64,000 nt of DNA from Microglena sp. YARC (GCA_022414725.1 CM039467.1:12132491-12196490), one strand, 5' to 3'. Positions 35,434-47,972 are shown, numbered from the stretch's first letter. A program made the numbers and translations. The notes: generated by a model not told the origin, from the letters alone.

Positions 35434-36195
35434 TCAATGGTGTAGGCTTTCTAATCCATCTCCGGGCATCCTTTGTGGTCTGGGATGTTATGTGTAGGCA
35501 ATACCAAGCCGCAGTCTCATGCCCCTGCTTTGAACGGATATGCGCAGGGCAGGTTATGTCGCTTCATGATGCACAAATCATGCGAGGACTGCTTCATCAG
35601 AAGCGGGGATGTGGCATGCATACGGTAAACACAGATGTGTTGGTGCTGCAAAAATCCCTTGTGTTAAGTTCATGTACCCAGGAGAATGTATGTGAATGTA
35701 TGATGCTTCAGACCGTCTAGGACGTGACTTTCGACTTGATTGATCACGAGGTTTTCACGACTTTTCAAGCGAGACCCACATGATTCTGGAACATGGAAAC
35801 CTCGGTTGGTTGTATGCCTTGCCTCGCTTACCTTTTAACCTGGAGACCCATGGTGCAGAGTTGACAAGATTGTCGTCTGCTGCGTAACCTAGGTCAGGTC
35901 TTATCAACGGGAGCACTCCAGGATTCACTCATTTTTGTTAGGCTCACGTTGCACTGCTCACTGTGTTTTGTGTTTTGTTCTGCCTGTTCTAGTGTATGCG
36001 ACAGTCCAGGGGTAGGCCAAACCCAGACAACAATAAAGCCAGGAGAATGAGGGATGCCCATGCCATGCTCGAACTTCTTTATTTCCTGATAATGCATTGG
36101 CATGCATTCTAAGGACACGTTGTGGAGCCATAGCATATGTTAATACAAGCGCAGCTGGTGCGAAACAGTCTTGGACAGAGTACTACTGACACTTA

Positions 36196-36386
36196 TTTAT
36201 TTTCGGGGCACGCGTAGAAGCTTCTCGGCAGCTCCTTTCCCCCATCCTTGGGCCAAATCTGAAGCTAGTTAGTGTCTCTGAATGTTAACATTGCAGGCAT
36301 TTCAATGAAACTGAAAGCTTTGGGCTAGACCCAGTGGCTGGCTAGTGGAGCTGGGTGGAAGCTGCTACGCGTAGCCCAAAAACGAA
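36196..36386. mobile_element. MITE family B, copy 5
   Basis: GTAGAAGCTTCTCGGCAGCT on the left is paired with GGTGGAAGCTGCTACGCGTA on the right. It belongs with the more diverged CTACGCGTAG-ended subgroup. Confidence 0.75.
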
Positions 36387-36455
36387 AGAATGACTACTGA
36401 CTTGTTTTGGAGACCCCAAGCACATTGAACGCTTCAATTGTGTGGTGCACTGCAG

Positions 36456-36648
36456 TTTTTTTTCTTCGGCTTCGCATGGCCGCTTCCAGCCAGCTCCATT
36501 GACCAGCCACTGCGTCAATCCCATAGCTTTCAGCTGCATTTTCATGCATGTTGTGTCAGCTTCCAGGCGCAATAGCTAGCTTCAGTTTCGACCCCAGGGT
36601 TCATGGAAGGAACAGCCTAGAAGCTGCTACGTGTAGCCCCCAAAAAAT
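36456..36648. mobile_element. MITE family B, copy 6
   Basis: TTTTCTTCGGCTTCGCATGG on the left and CCTAGAAGCTGCTACGTGTA on the right, 70 bp from the previous copy and of the same subgroup. Confidence 0.75.
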
Positions 36649-37867
36649 ACTTTGGTGCACTGCTAGGCTCGATCGCAGATGCATTATTTGGTTGAGTATA
36701 TGGGGAGTGTATGCAAAGCAATCAGTTCGAGCTGATCCCTGTTGTTTGTATTTTGATGCTGATTAGTGACAGCAACAGGTGGAAGAAATGATACAGTAGT
36801 AACAACACTCATTTGCTCTGCTACTACACACGAGAAAAAGTTATAGTATGTTTATTGATACGTAGATGTGTGCATGCCATAATGATCATGCTGATGCTGA
36901 TGGAAACATAAATGAAAATAATTTGAATGGTAACATGGTTCGTCAGCCAACTCTGGGCTGCTCACCGTCTTCCAATTCCAAGTCCCCCTCCATGCGATAC
37001 CCACAGAAGCAAGGGACTTAGGGAGCATATTAAGCGGGTTGGACAGTTTAAAGACTTGTCCTGGTCAAATATAATATATATATCAAATATATTATAATAT
37101 GTATATGGATCAAAGATTATAGATTGTCTCTTCTTAGGGCAGCTGATGCCATTGCTCATGAAAACATGTGTGTATCACGTAGTCTTCTATTTTAGCGCCA
37201 TGTTTAGTAATTTTGTTTGCTAGTTTGCTACTCTTTTCTCCCAGGTGGCTAAACAATATGTTGCATGATGGCTCAGGTGTGCGGTATCCTGCCCATGGCA
37301 TTGATTTGCAGCCACGTGCAACAATGAAGACAATTAACAGAATATTTAATCCACTTGTCATGCTGTTTCCTGAGGTCGTGCAGTTGTACCTTATGAGAAT
37401 GCTCATAAGCAAAAATATATAACGTGAATGTATCTTGCTCGGGTGCTGTGTGATCTCTACTTGGTTCGCTGGTACGGTATATGCTTAAGCTGAATGCACC
37501 GCGTCTACGGGACTGAAGAGACAGGAGCTGATCGCTAGGCGATGGTGAATGCAATCAACGTAAACTCGATGAATATAGAGAGGTAGACGAAACAATAACA
37601 ATTCTTGAACATGAAGCATTTGCACTCAAGCTATTTTCACATAATAGAAACAAGATAACTACGAGCATAGCTTATGCCTCAGTTGTTACATTTGGCAATA
37701 CAGGGACCATAACCACCAATGCAGTTCCCATCCTCACCCGCTTAGGTATCCCGGAAGTAGCCGCCCTCAAGTTCTGAGACAAACTTCACACCCATGCCAT
37801 TGTTCCCTTCCAGTCCATTGTCGCGTTCAGAAGACAGGCCCGTAAACCTCCTCCAAGGGGGATGATA

Positions 37868-37955
37868 GCCCCTATTGGTGGTTGGCCTCAGTGAAAGCAA
37901 ACGGGCTAGCCCCTTGCACCTCACGCCTAGTAATAAGGCGTGCTATTTACTTATT
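37868..37955 (+). repeat. Dispersed repeat family F, copy 3
   Basis: GGTGGTTGGCCTCAGTG, AAGCAAACGGGCTAGCC, CTCACGCCTAGTAATAAGGC and an AT-rich end (TACTTATTTA). Confidence 0.65.
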
Positions 37956-38960
37956 TAGCTTCTGTCTTCCTGTCACGTAAGCTTCAGATGGGATTAACGT
38001 GTCACACAGATCACATGGACTACGACCTACTGACTCAACACCTACCAGTCTGTACAGTAGCTTCCACCACAGCCCTGCCGACATTGCTCACTCGTCATGT
38101 GGCGTAAGGCTCACTCCTAGACGCCTATATAACTATATTGATGTACGATATAGCTGGAAATGTGGCACTGTGGTTGGGGTGATCGATTGCACCAGCGCAT
38201 AGGGATCCATCTTGTCAAAGTCATTTTTTGCACAAGATTACAACAGAAAAATTGTCCTTAACACACGGTAAAACGACATAATAACGTAACAATACACTCA
38301 TCAACCGACATTTTGTAACTTCGAAGATGGGTGATAAAAGTGCCCCTGACATTCTGTCAAAAATACGATAACTTGTCCCTTTCTACTTCAGCTTTTCTTG
38401 CTGCTGCTAGCACAATTATCGTACGACACTGTACCTACACCCACGGATAATCTCACCAGATAATGAAAAACCTATTCCAATCTACAAAAAAGGGCACACA
38501 TAGCCCTGCACATACCATGCAGTCCATTACTGGTCCAGGCATTTTTCTCTCACAAAAATGAAAAAATCAAAGAGCAGCTGGATCCTTCCAACAAAGTCTG
38601 CCCCCATACTTCGTCGAGTTGCGGAAATGCAGGATGCACAGAACAGCAAGTGTCCTTCGAAAATCCGTCGCACCATGCCAACCACATGTTTTAGAGTCAC
38701 TGTAGGCCAGACGCTCAAATCAACATGATGGCCCACCTTATCTGCCAATCAGCTGACACACACTTCATGAAACGTAGGCCAGCAACTATGCACTCCCAAG
38801 CTTGTAGCTACGATGTAATAATTCATTTCATGCCAACCAATCAGGGCACCTGCAAATGGACCCCTGCGAGTAGCAGCTGCAGCTGATCTATGCCATCATG
38901 GACAACGGAGAGGAAATGGAGTCATCCAACCATATCAGCTGCCTGTGCACCACTAGTGTG

Positions 38961-39194
38961 TAGGGAACGGCAATATGATATCGTATAATATCATGTCATC
39001 ATATGATATCATATGATGCCGGCAGTCTGACTAGGCTAAAGTTACCATTTATATACAATATCATATGATGCAATTTGTATGATATCATATGATATCATTC
39101 TCGCCTTTGGTCAACATCATATGATGCAGTTTGTATGATATCATATGATATGATACTCGCCTTTGGTCAACATCATGGGATATGCCGGTCCATA
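38961..39194. mobile_element. hAT-like MITE family A, copy 8, with 8-bp target duplication
   Basis: TAGGGAACGGCA to TGCCGGTCCATA, flanked by CTAGTGTG at 38953-38960 and 39195-39202. An internal block (ATCATATGATGCA to TTTGGTCAACATC) is duplicated, making it longer than its relatives. Confidence 0.93.
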
Positions 39195-39315
39195 CTAGTG
39201 TGAGAGAGGTAGGCTGTGTTGCTTTCGCCCCCTCCTTTGGCAGTCAGATTAGAGAAAGCATGATCTGCTGAACAACCAGGCATTCACAGCCTGTCAACAA
39301 TATAATCCATTGCAC

Positions 39316-42315
39316 TTAGAGAGAGGCTGTCAGTGAGAAGCCCTGGAACACGAGGTACATTACAGCGACAAAGAGGGCAAAGTTGATGTAGTCCTGGTTG
39401 TTGCCACCTTCTTGAAAGTACTGTATGCGGGGCAGGGAGGTGGATAATGGTTTGTTGACTTGAATGGAAGGACACAAGTTCATTTGTTCGCAGTTCTAGG
39501 ATGGAGGGGTTGGTTTGTGAGCTCTGAAATTCGAGGGGTAGGGGTCTGAGGGCAACATAATGGAATATATATTTCAGACCACTGCCACTGAAATGATGTG
39601 CGCATAACGCTTTCCATTACGAATGTTCCTGGTTTTCTGTGTGTTGGTTGGAGGAGTGAGTGTCCATGTGCATGGAGGGGAGGGGAGGAGGGGGGGGGGG
39701 GGGGGGGGGGGGGGGGCTGCAAGATTCATGGAACACTTACGTTATGACTGTACGGTAATCATTGAATTAAATTGTCACTGCAGTACGAACTCAGGGCCCC
39801 TGTTGGTAAAACAATTGTTTGGGGTTCAGTTCCTCAGTGCTCTTTTGCTATAGCCACCCCTGCCATGGTTGGGAAAGTCCCTTTAGCCTATTTGGTCTAC
39901 CCCTGGACTGTAACAACTGTATATCTATGATTGTCTGAGGCCTGCGATCACGATTGCGCAATACACAGAAGGAAGCATTACCTTTGTAGGGTCATTGGGG
40001 TCCTGGGTCATATTATTTGAGTCATCAAATGTGGAGAAGCTCTCATCAATGGTCTCTCCAATCTTCTTCAGCCCATCTCCGACATCCTCACTTGCCTAGG
40101 AGAAAAATGCAGTGCAGCAAAGTTGGGAGGGTCAGCGTTTCAAGTTCTGCAGCCAGTGACGGGTCTTCGACATTCTCCCTGCCTGCTGATCAGTTGTGCA
40201 TGCAGACTGAGCATTAATCACTCTGCAGTATACACCTGGCTTGTCAGTGTTGGTCCTTCTATTAAGGCGTTCCATGCTAGTGCTCCACTTAGGGATGTTC
40301 AGCATTGGAGCTAGATCAGTGTTAGTATTGGAATTCGGGCATGAGGGTGGAAACACTCCCCATCACGATCATATGCAAGACATGACATACACCATGCATG
40401 AAAGTCACTGTTTTTCACTTCCGACTGACTGACCTTCTTTGCAGCATATGCAACGCGGCTCCCACTTGCAACAAGAGCCGTTGCCGCATCGCACTTTGTT
40501 AAGTCCCAACTCTCCCTACATTCAAGGAGGTGTGAAGGAGTCAGAAAGTGCTAGACTGAGTGTATCACGCAGTTACACCCTTGAAATTTCTCATTTTTAG
40601 TCGGACTATCTAGGAATAAATGAAATGGTCGCATGGTGGTAGGGCAACCAGCGGCTTTCCTCAACACTTCATTGGACAGAGCATTCTCCTGACAGCATAT
40701 GGCTTTTTAAACAACTCCTACGCAGCATTTTTCTGTTGGGCTACATATAGCAGCTTCTGGGCAGCTCCCCTGTCTGGCTTCTCAATCGAAGCTAGCACAA
40801 GCTGGTGCATCTGACGGCTGACATGGTCAGCTTACCAGTGCTCCTGAAATCTAGGGGTTTAGCCCTTTGTCTGGCTCAGGGAGCTGCCTGGAAGCGGCTA
40901 CGAGTAGCAAAAAAAAAAAAGCCCCCACCCTGCCCTCTGACCCCTTTCTATCCCCACAATCTCACTTCAGAGCAGTGATGCGTCCAGTCAGCACATTTAT
41001 AGTGACCTCCACAGTATAGCTGATATCAACAGCCTTGCCATTCAGCTCCCCATTGAGTCTCCAATCAACCTGGGCTGTTGACTTGTCAATCATTTGCATG
41101 TGTTTGATGCTCTGCGGAGGAAAGGCAGGAGTTATGTGAGACACAATAGGGTAGTGATGGGTCGTCAGGAACCCAAATGACCAGGCAGTGGGCAGGGAGG
41201 CCACGCTTGCGCTATTGTTTGGGCATTGTGCTGGCAACTTGGGAACATGTGCCAAAGACAGGAGGGCAAATATTTTGGCCAAGTCTTGTGCAACCTTAGA
41301 AATAGCTTGGTAGGTCAAAGCAGCACTTAGAGCAGTCAAAATTTGGTCCAGAGGTGCAGAGGTGCCCAACGCCCATAGCCCATGCAGACATCGAAACACA
41401 CTTTTAGCAGATCATTCTCCCCCCCATAATATTCCACGTACCACTTCAGGGTTTTTGACTGAGGCCTTGACCCACTGCTGCCGGGCAACACCCACAGGTC
41501 CACTGCACTGTCTGAAACCGTCATCATAGACGCAGTCACGGTCGAATCGTCCGGCTGTGTATTTTAACTGCTCCAGATCCTTTGCCAAGGCCCTTCATGC
41601 ACACAGTGATGAGCATGGTGGTGCATGCAATCGATGTGAGCTACTCAAGTGGGTGTGAGTGCTACTGAAGGCATGACATACAGGGCCCTAATACATGGAT
41701 GTTGAGCAGAAGGGCTGCAAAACAGTACAATAATGACCTGTTTCTGCAACAGGTCCCCAGACAGCATTGGAGCGGGCAATGAAGATAACATTTGCTACAT
41801 TATAAAAGTCTGACATTTCTTCCTAATGGAGCAAACGGAGTTGAAAGTATGGTGAAGGCTTTTGATTGAAATCTGGGTGAGATAGTTCGAAAACAGCTGA
41901 CTAGGCTGGGAACGTGCAGCATGCCACCTTGTCAATTGCTCCGTTTGTGCCTAGGCAAAGCTGCATGGGGCGCAGGAGCACTACCCAGTCGCTTCCTCGC
42001 AGCGCTCCCATGCATTCATGCTCTTGAGAAGCCTATACGCAAATGAAACGACGTGTCACATCTTGTGACTCACCTGACGGTCTGTTCCACTGCAGGGGAG
42101 CTGGTGCACTCGAAGTCGTCGCAATAAGAGCTGTCCAGGTTCTCGATAGGCCGCACGCTCTCGGTTTTCTGCTCAACGTCCGCAGATGCTTGCAGAGGCA
42201 GCAGCTTGTGGAAACGACGGGTGCGGCAGGCTACCGTACAGAATGGCCTTGCCGCAACTACTGAGCTCTGTGCATTAACGACAGGAACTCTGCAGGAGAC
42301 GCCCCGTAGAAACAT
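39316..42315 (-). CDS. Predicted plastid NTF2-like protein with C-terminal membrane segment
   Basis: Exons (minus strand): 42074-42315, 41442-41592, 40966-41111, 40434-40515, 39982-40095 and 39316-39420 give 279 aa, in phase throughout. The N-terminus (MFLRGVSCRVPVV, rich in R, S, V and A, almost no acidic residues for about 45 aa) looks like a transit peptide. The middle (QLKYTAGRFDRDCVYDDGFR, then WVKASVKNPEV, VDWRLNGELNG, VTINVLTGRITALKESWDL) has the alternating strand pattern of NTF2/SnoaL-like domains seen in uncharacterised plastid proteins. A hydrophilic linker leads to one C-terminal hydrophobic helix (INFALFVAVMYLVF), so it may be anchored in a plastid membrane. Function is unknown. 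The homology call is by pattern only. Confidence 0.82.
39777..39925 (+). repeat. SINE-like family D, copy 5
   Basis: GTACGAACTCAGGGCCCCTG head, AAACAATTGTTTGGGGTTCA, TGGTTGGGAAAGTCCCTTTA and CCTGGACTGTAACA. The ACAT tail is nearly absent. Confidence 0.72.
40728..40918. mobile_element. MITE family B, copy 7
   Basis: GGGCTACATATAGCAGCTTC and GGGCAGCTCCCC on the left; GGGAGCTGCCTGGAAGCGGC and TACGAGTAGC on the right, then an A run. It lies in an intron of the NTF2-like gene, close to an exon. Confidence 0.85.
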
Positions 42316-42838
42316 GTTCGTGATTCTGTGGGGTCGTTATTATACTAGAAACGCTGTGTTGCTGACCAGTACCGAAAGAGTTAAAACTTGTCGACTCGCC
42401 AAATAGATAAATGGGGCTACTGGCAGTGTGGCGTGTTTGAAGAATAAGCTGGGCGGGAAAAAAGATAGGAAGGAGATCACCGCGGTGGGACTTCAAGGAA
42501 TCGGATGTGAAATAGACCATGAGCCTTGTAATAGACATGGGCTCAAGGTGATCTCGACTTCGCTGACGTGTAAAGCAGTACAACAATCATGTATGCAGCT
42601 TCCGCAACTGACCGGGTGGACAACTGTATATATTTCCATACTCTATCTGTACAGGGTTTCTTCCTCCACTGCTCTATTTTGTACGTTGCTGCATCGAATA
42701 TTCCAATCGTGTGGGGGCGGACTGAATTCGTGATTAAGCGTTTCTTGTGTCTTCTCTACCCAAGTTCCCCACCATTACTTACTGTCGATCTTGATCGCTT
42801 GCCCTTGCGCGCGACCACCGTGTAAGCCAAACTATCAG
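42316..42838. other. Bidirectional spacer between NTF2-like and MKK start codons
   Basis: 523 bp between divergent ATGs, with no repeats seen. TATATATT near 42630 is the only TATA-like stretch. A shared promoter is inferred from the layout. Confidence 0.4.
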
Positions 42839-45800
42839 ATGAATCGCAAGCGGCCCGAGCCTTTGGCGGTGCCTCAGGAGAGGAAGAGCACCTTCGTCTT
42901 GTGAGCAGATAGCCCTACTTGCTCGCGAATGAACGATCGTCCGTTCCAAACCTGCTCTAAAGCTGATTGTTTGTTGCCACAGGACAAATGCGGGCAGATT
43001 CACGGAGGGTGACCTGACCATCAGCAAAGAGGGCATGATGATTAACTCCCCCTCCAGCTCAGTCGGGTCAGTTCTGCATAACTAATATACATGCTGCACC
43101 TGTTGCACATGCAATGAATGGGGCACAGACCCATCATCACAACAGAGCACGTGACATTTGACGTCCCTGACCCATATGCTACACCTTGCCACCAAATCAG
43201 CCCATCATTTTTCTCAACGGAATATTGGTGATCACCAGCACATTGATGACTGTTCTGTGGTCACGATGGCACTATTTTACAGTGGGCATGCTAAAACTGT
43301 ATATCTGTTCCAGTATGGGCAGATTAATGTTATTTATCCAGAAAGCATTTCAGCAGGATTTCCCAAACCACATGTAGACATGCAGGGAGAAACTGTGATC
43401 GTTGGCCTGACAGGTTTAGAGATTATGTGAAGGGCAGGTGCAGTGATAAGGTGAAGGGTAGATTCAGTGATATGGGAAACGACGGCTATCTGACTGGCAC
43501 TTGTGTGGTAAATATGGCATTGCACCTGCCTGTTGTTGTGATCAAACGGTGTGTAGAATGAGTGATCCTGTGCATAGGCAGTTGAATGGGGGCTCAAAAG
43601 GAGTTTTAGGCAAACCATGTGGCACTGAATCATTGGATGAGACACCTAGGGGAATTGCTTGTGGAGCGGCTCTGTGGGGTTGAGTTATAATGGGTTGGAA
43701 TGGGTGTACAGTGGATGTGTGGTGGTGACTAAGCGTAGGGGTGGTGAGATGTGAAAGTGGCGAACACCCTAGCTGCGGCTAGCTAGAAAACAGGGCACAT
43801 AGGTTTCTGAAGAGCGGAGGCTTGTTTGGGTGGGGTAAGGTGCAGGGCAGATTGCTGGGTGGGTAATGATTCAAGCTGATTCAACATGTACAGTTGACCA
43901 GCATGGAAAATAACTCTCAGTTTCATGTTCTATTCTCGTCTTTGTCTCATCCTCCTCTAAAGCATTACACCGACTCTCTCTTGAGATTGTTAACTGTAAA
44001 ACTCCTCCACTGCCGCAGATCTGAAGTTCCTCCCAAGCCATCTGATGATGTGAGTTTATAATTGTGCTGTTGTGAGTTTATTAGAGTGCTACCCAGGCAT
44101 GATCTTCTCTTCTTTAAGTTTGTTATACTCCTTCATGAATCATCCGTCGGTAAAACGATTGTTTGGGGTTAAGTTCATCAATGCTTTTCCTTTTCCTTTT
44201 TAGCCCTTACTGTCTCGGTTGGGCAAGTTCGTTAAGCCCATTTGGCCTACCCCTGGACTGTAACATACATACATACATGCATACATACATGATGCAAGAC
44301 TGAGTGAAGTGGTATCACATTTACTGATTGTGCTGCACAAAGGCAGGGAGACGAGCTGCTGCTAAGCTGCCGCTACATAATAATCATAACCAGGGTTTTT
44401 ATTTTCGGCTTAAAAGCAGCTTCTGGGCAGCTCCCTGAGCCGACCACTGAGCTGCACCAAACTATTTCAGTAGTTCTGGAAAGCTGATTGTGTCATCTTG
44501 AAGGTGCTCAAGGTTGTGCCAAGTTTGGCTGAACAGCCAGACAGGGGAGCTGCCTATCAGCTGCTGCTCTTAGCTGAAAAGAAAAACACTTAGAATGAAC
44601 ATTATTTTTGCTGACCTTCCACTGCCTAATTCCTGTCTTTCTTGTTAGACTCCTGACAGCGCTGTGCCCCAATCCAAATCTCATTTCAGGGGGAGGCAAG
44701 CACTAGTGATCTCACCCTGGCCGACTTAGAAGATCTTGGTGTGATCGGGACAGGAAGCAGTGGCGTAGCTAAAAAAGTGAGGAACAAGCACACAAAAGAG
44801 TTGCTGGTGCTCAAAGTTATACAGTTTGATGTCGGATCTGACATCATACGCAAGCAGGTAAGCTGATTCATGACTTAGTTAGCCTGTGATCCTAGCTACT
44901 AGTCCTGATGTAGACATGGACTTTAACTCACTGGCACTGGCAATCTGGGTTGTTCAAAGCCCTTTGGGAGTATACGTGGCTCATGCAGAGGCCCCCCTAA
45001 AATGTGTGTGTAAGCACGCACGTGCCTGTCAAAATGTGTGTGAAAACACGCATGCCTCTGTCAAAATGTGTGTGAAAACACGCATGCCTCTGTCAAAATG
45101 TGTGTGAAAACACGCATGCCTCTGTCAAAATGTGTGTGTGAACACACACGGCTTTGTCAAAATGTGTGTGTCACTATTTTTCAATTTTCTGGCCTTCGAG
45201 GTCTTAGCCTTCGTTGGTCCCTTGTAAGTCGCCTGAAACCTGTCAGAGTGGTGAACTACATAGACACGAGTGCTATAATGGTATCTCGCGCAAGATGTCT
45301 GTAGAGCACTCGTGGCCTAGCAGTTCCTGACAAAACCTCTTATTCGCCTCCTAGGCCATCCTTCCTGCACAGTACCTTGCATGTTCAAACGCACTCTCCC
45401 ATCTGGATAGTGTGTGTTCACTCGCAGCCACATACATGCTGAACAACCCTGCTGGTAATCCAGGAGCAAATCCACTCTTCATCCGTTTGTCTTCCCCTTT
45501 CTATGAGCTGCAGGTGACAACTGAACTCCGCACCTTGTATGGGGCATCCAATAAGCATGTAGTTCGCTACCACCAGGCCTTTTTCGACAACGGTGCTATC
45601 ACAATTGCGATGGAGTACATGGATGAAGGCTCTCTTGCTGATTTGTTGAGCAAGGAGTATGCCCACAAACTGTTGCCCGAGAAGTACATAGCTGCAATTG
45701 CTAGACAGGTGAGTGCCTCCCAGCCGAAGATCAGGTTAGCATGGTAGCGGCAGATAGATGCCTGCAGAGGCACCAGATTATTTCATTATTTGTGTCGGCC

Positions 45801-47972
45801 CTTGCGATGTAGCTCTTGCAGCTTTGCCCACGCATGCTAGCAAGCTGTCTCCTCCAAACCGTTTGCCTCCTCCTCTGCCTGTCAGGTTTGTGCTGGTCTG
45901 CTGCACCTGCACAAGGAGCTACGTGTGGTGCATCGGGACATCAAGCCATCAAATCTTCTGCTCAATAGTGCTGGTGAACTGAAGATCTCTGACTTCGGAG
46001 TCTCTGGGCAGCTGACAAGCTCTGTGTCAAACTGTCTTAGCTGGGTCGGCACTGTCACTTATATGTCACCAGAGCGCATCAAGGTAGGTGAAGGCCAGAG
46101 GAAGGTAGCCACACAAATGAGGAGGGCAGTGCATGAGAGGGCGCTTTAGTTTTTTCCTGTGCGACGCGTCGCAAAATGACCGAATCGGTACGACCACAGT
46201 GTGACGCGCTGCCCCCCGAACGTCGCAGAGTACACGGCGCGAAGCCCGGGGGGTTGGGGGGGGGGGGGGCATTTCTGACTAGTTTAGCCGGACGCATGCG
46301 TCGCCATACAGCGACGGAATGGCGACGCGTCACAAAATAAAGTGGAGGGTGCATGAGGCCGGGGATACAGCAGTTATAGTCTGCATGAACTTGGCTTTTA
46401 GACTGTTGTCTAGATCAATAATGAAGCACTAAGTCAGTTCAGAGGATGGTAAGAATGCTAGTGGGATGTGGGATGGTATTTGTTGGAGCACGTGCATGTG
46501 TACTGCTAGGGGGCAGGACCCTTGTACTGCCAAAGTAGCAAACCCTCCTTAGCCAGCCCATGTTGTGGCTACGATAATGAAAATGTCTATGTAAACATGA
46601 AATAGCTTCTTCTTCTCCCCCGTCTAGACAATTGCAACAGTAGTTACCGTCCCTGACTGAGGGAGCAAAGGAAGTACGACAGGCGCTTAGCCGGGCGCGC
46701 ACAATGAAGGTGAAGGCTGAGGCGGAGGCTCGTAAACCTAACGGGTTTAGTCTAAACGGAAGCCTCCATCCCACGCCAATTGTTGTGCACCGTCACCACA
46801 CCAAGCCACGCCACGCCACACCACACCAAACATCACCACGCCACGCCACAACCTGCAGAGGGCGGTCTCCCCCTAGTTATGTAAGCATGCCTCTGACTAT
46901 CTACACCCTGTCTAACTATTTCTGCTTCCCTCTGCCACAGGGAGACTCGTACTCCTTCGACTCGGATCTCTGGTCTCTGGGGCTCACTCTGGTGGAGTGT
47001 GCATTGGGGCGCTTTCCATACCCACCACCTGGGGATGCTGGCGTTCAGCTGGGATTTTGGGAGCTGTTAGAGTACATCGTCATGGAGGTGTGCATCAGTT
47101 AGTGAATGTTTCAGGGAGATGTTGGTGATCGTATGCATTGGACCGTTATGTTTTTGGGGCGGGTGGACACTCCCTGGGATGGGTGAGAGGTGGGATAGAA
47201 TAAATAGGAAAGGTGGATAGGACTGTTTCATTTTTCCGTTTAGCTTGCCTTTCCAAAAGTCGCCCGTCAAATGATCGTAGAAGTGGGGGCTACAAGCATG
47301 CCTCAGCATGGATACCTCCTGACCTCGTATGATCCCTGTCATCTTTCTTCGTATCAGCAGCATACAGGACAACCGAATCACTGTTACTTGGTGTGTGCGA
47401 CGCGTGGCAACTTGAGCAACTCGGTTTGACCCCAGTGCGTAGCGCTGCGCCCTTAACCCAGCAGAGCGCTAAGCGCAGAACACAGGGGTTTTGGGGGGGC
47501 ATTTCTGACTAGTTTAACTAGACTTATGCGTCGCCATGCAGCGTCGTATGCGGCGCCGTGCGACGCTAAAAATTGGCGGAGAGTGATCGCGATGGAGCGA
47601 CAGGTGGCAACGGAAGCGAGTTAGTTATAAGACTGTTGGCTGACGTGTCAGGCTTCATCGCGGTCAGACGGATGGATGGTCGGTCGGTCAGCCGGACAAA
47701 TGGGTAGACATGGGGGCTCCCGCTCCCTTGAAGAAGGGGCTCCGCCAAAAAACAATCAGTTAACCGTTTGTCTCTCTGTGTTGCAGGCGCCACCCCAGCT
47801 TCCAAGGGACCAGTTCTCTCCTGAATTCTGCGACTTTGTGAGCAAGTGTCTGCAGAAGGACTGCAAATCAAGGCCCAGTGTGCAAGACATGAGCAAGCAT
47901 GCGTTTCTGAAGTTGCATAAGGGCACTTCATTGAAGGATTTGCTGGCTGAGAAAGCACCCAGTAAGCATTAA
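42839..47972 (+). CDS. MAP kinase kinase (MEK/MKK), dual-specificity protein kinase
   Basis: Exons 42839-42900, 42983-43066, 44021-44051, 44690-44857, 45514-45708, 45886-46083, 46941-47087 and 47787-47972 give 356 aa, phases consistent. Kinase landmarks: glycine loop GTGSSG (79-84), catalytic Lys 101 (VLKVIQ), [10 protein letters not shown] (196-205), DFG (216-218), MSPERI, and the [19 protein letters not shown] region. The activation loop has S228-NCL-S232 directly before WVGT, so it fits the S-xxx-S spacing of animal and fungal MEKs rather than the S/T-x5-S/T of land-plant MKKs. A basic N-terminus (MNRKRPEP) could act as a MAPK docking site. It phosphorylates a MAPK in a cytoplasmic cascade. 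The stop overlaps a possible donor (CCAGTAAGC), so a further exon cannot be excluded. Confidence 0.94.
44145..44292 (+). repeat. SINE-like family D, copy 6 with the longest ACAT tail
   Basis: AAACGATTGTTTGGGGTTAA, GTCTCGGTTGGGCAAGTTC, GGCCTACCCCTGGACTGTAA, then ATACATACATACATGCATAC and more. The simple tail supports retroposition. It lies in MKK intron 3. Confidence 0.78.
44396..44586. mobile_element. MITE family B, copy 8
   Basis: TTAAAAGCAGCTTCTGGGCA on the left; GGGGAGCTGCCTATCAGCTG and TAGCTGAAAAGAAAAA on the right. It shares the core AGTTCTGGAAAGCTGATT with the copies at 4.3 and 48.1 kb. Confidence 0.85.
45024..45165 (+). repeat. 32-bp tandem repeat in MKK intron 4
   Basis: Units with CTGTCAAAATGTGTGTG and AAAACACGCATGCCT, about four to five copies, with variation toward the downstream end. 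Confidence 0.92.
46160..46340. repeat. GC-rich family H, left-part copy (inverted)
   Basis: GCGACGCGTCGCAAAATGAC to GCGTCGCCATACAGCGACGG with a G-rich middle. The two GCGACGCGTC ends are related to each other. It lies in MKK intron 6. Confidence 0.6.
47395..47760. repeat. GC-rich family H, long copy (inverted)
   Basis: Has both parts seen at 3775-4245 in the opposite order: GCGACGCGTGGC to TGCGTCGCCATGCAGCGTCG, then GGCTGACGTGTCAGGCTTCA, CGGTCAGACGGATGGATGG and GGGGCTCCGCCAAAAAA. It ends 26 bp before the last MKK exon. Confidence 0.62.

Larger units (their letters stand above)
35434..39315. other. Intergenic spacer, no gene recognised
   Basis: It follows the convergent 3' ends of RAD6 and the NTF2-like gene. 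It contains two family B MITEs, a family F copy, a family A MITE and an inverted copy of the GAGCAGCCCAGAGTTGG repeat near 36960. Reading frames of 60-96 codons are present but show no recognisable family or codon pattern. Confidence 0.55.

Noticed and set aside
38527..38748. Small minus-strand gene (73 codons)
   Set aside because: No recognisable family, no splice partners and no promoter or codon signal that distinguishes it from background.
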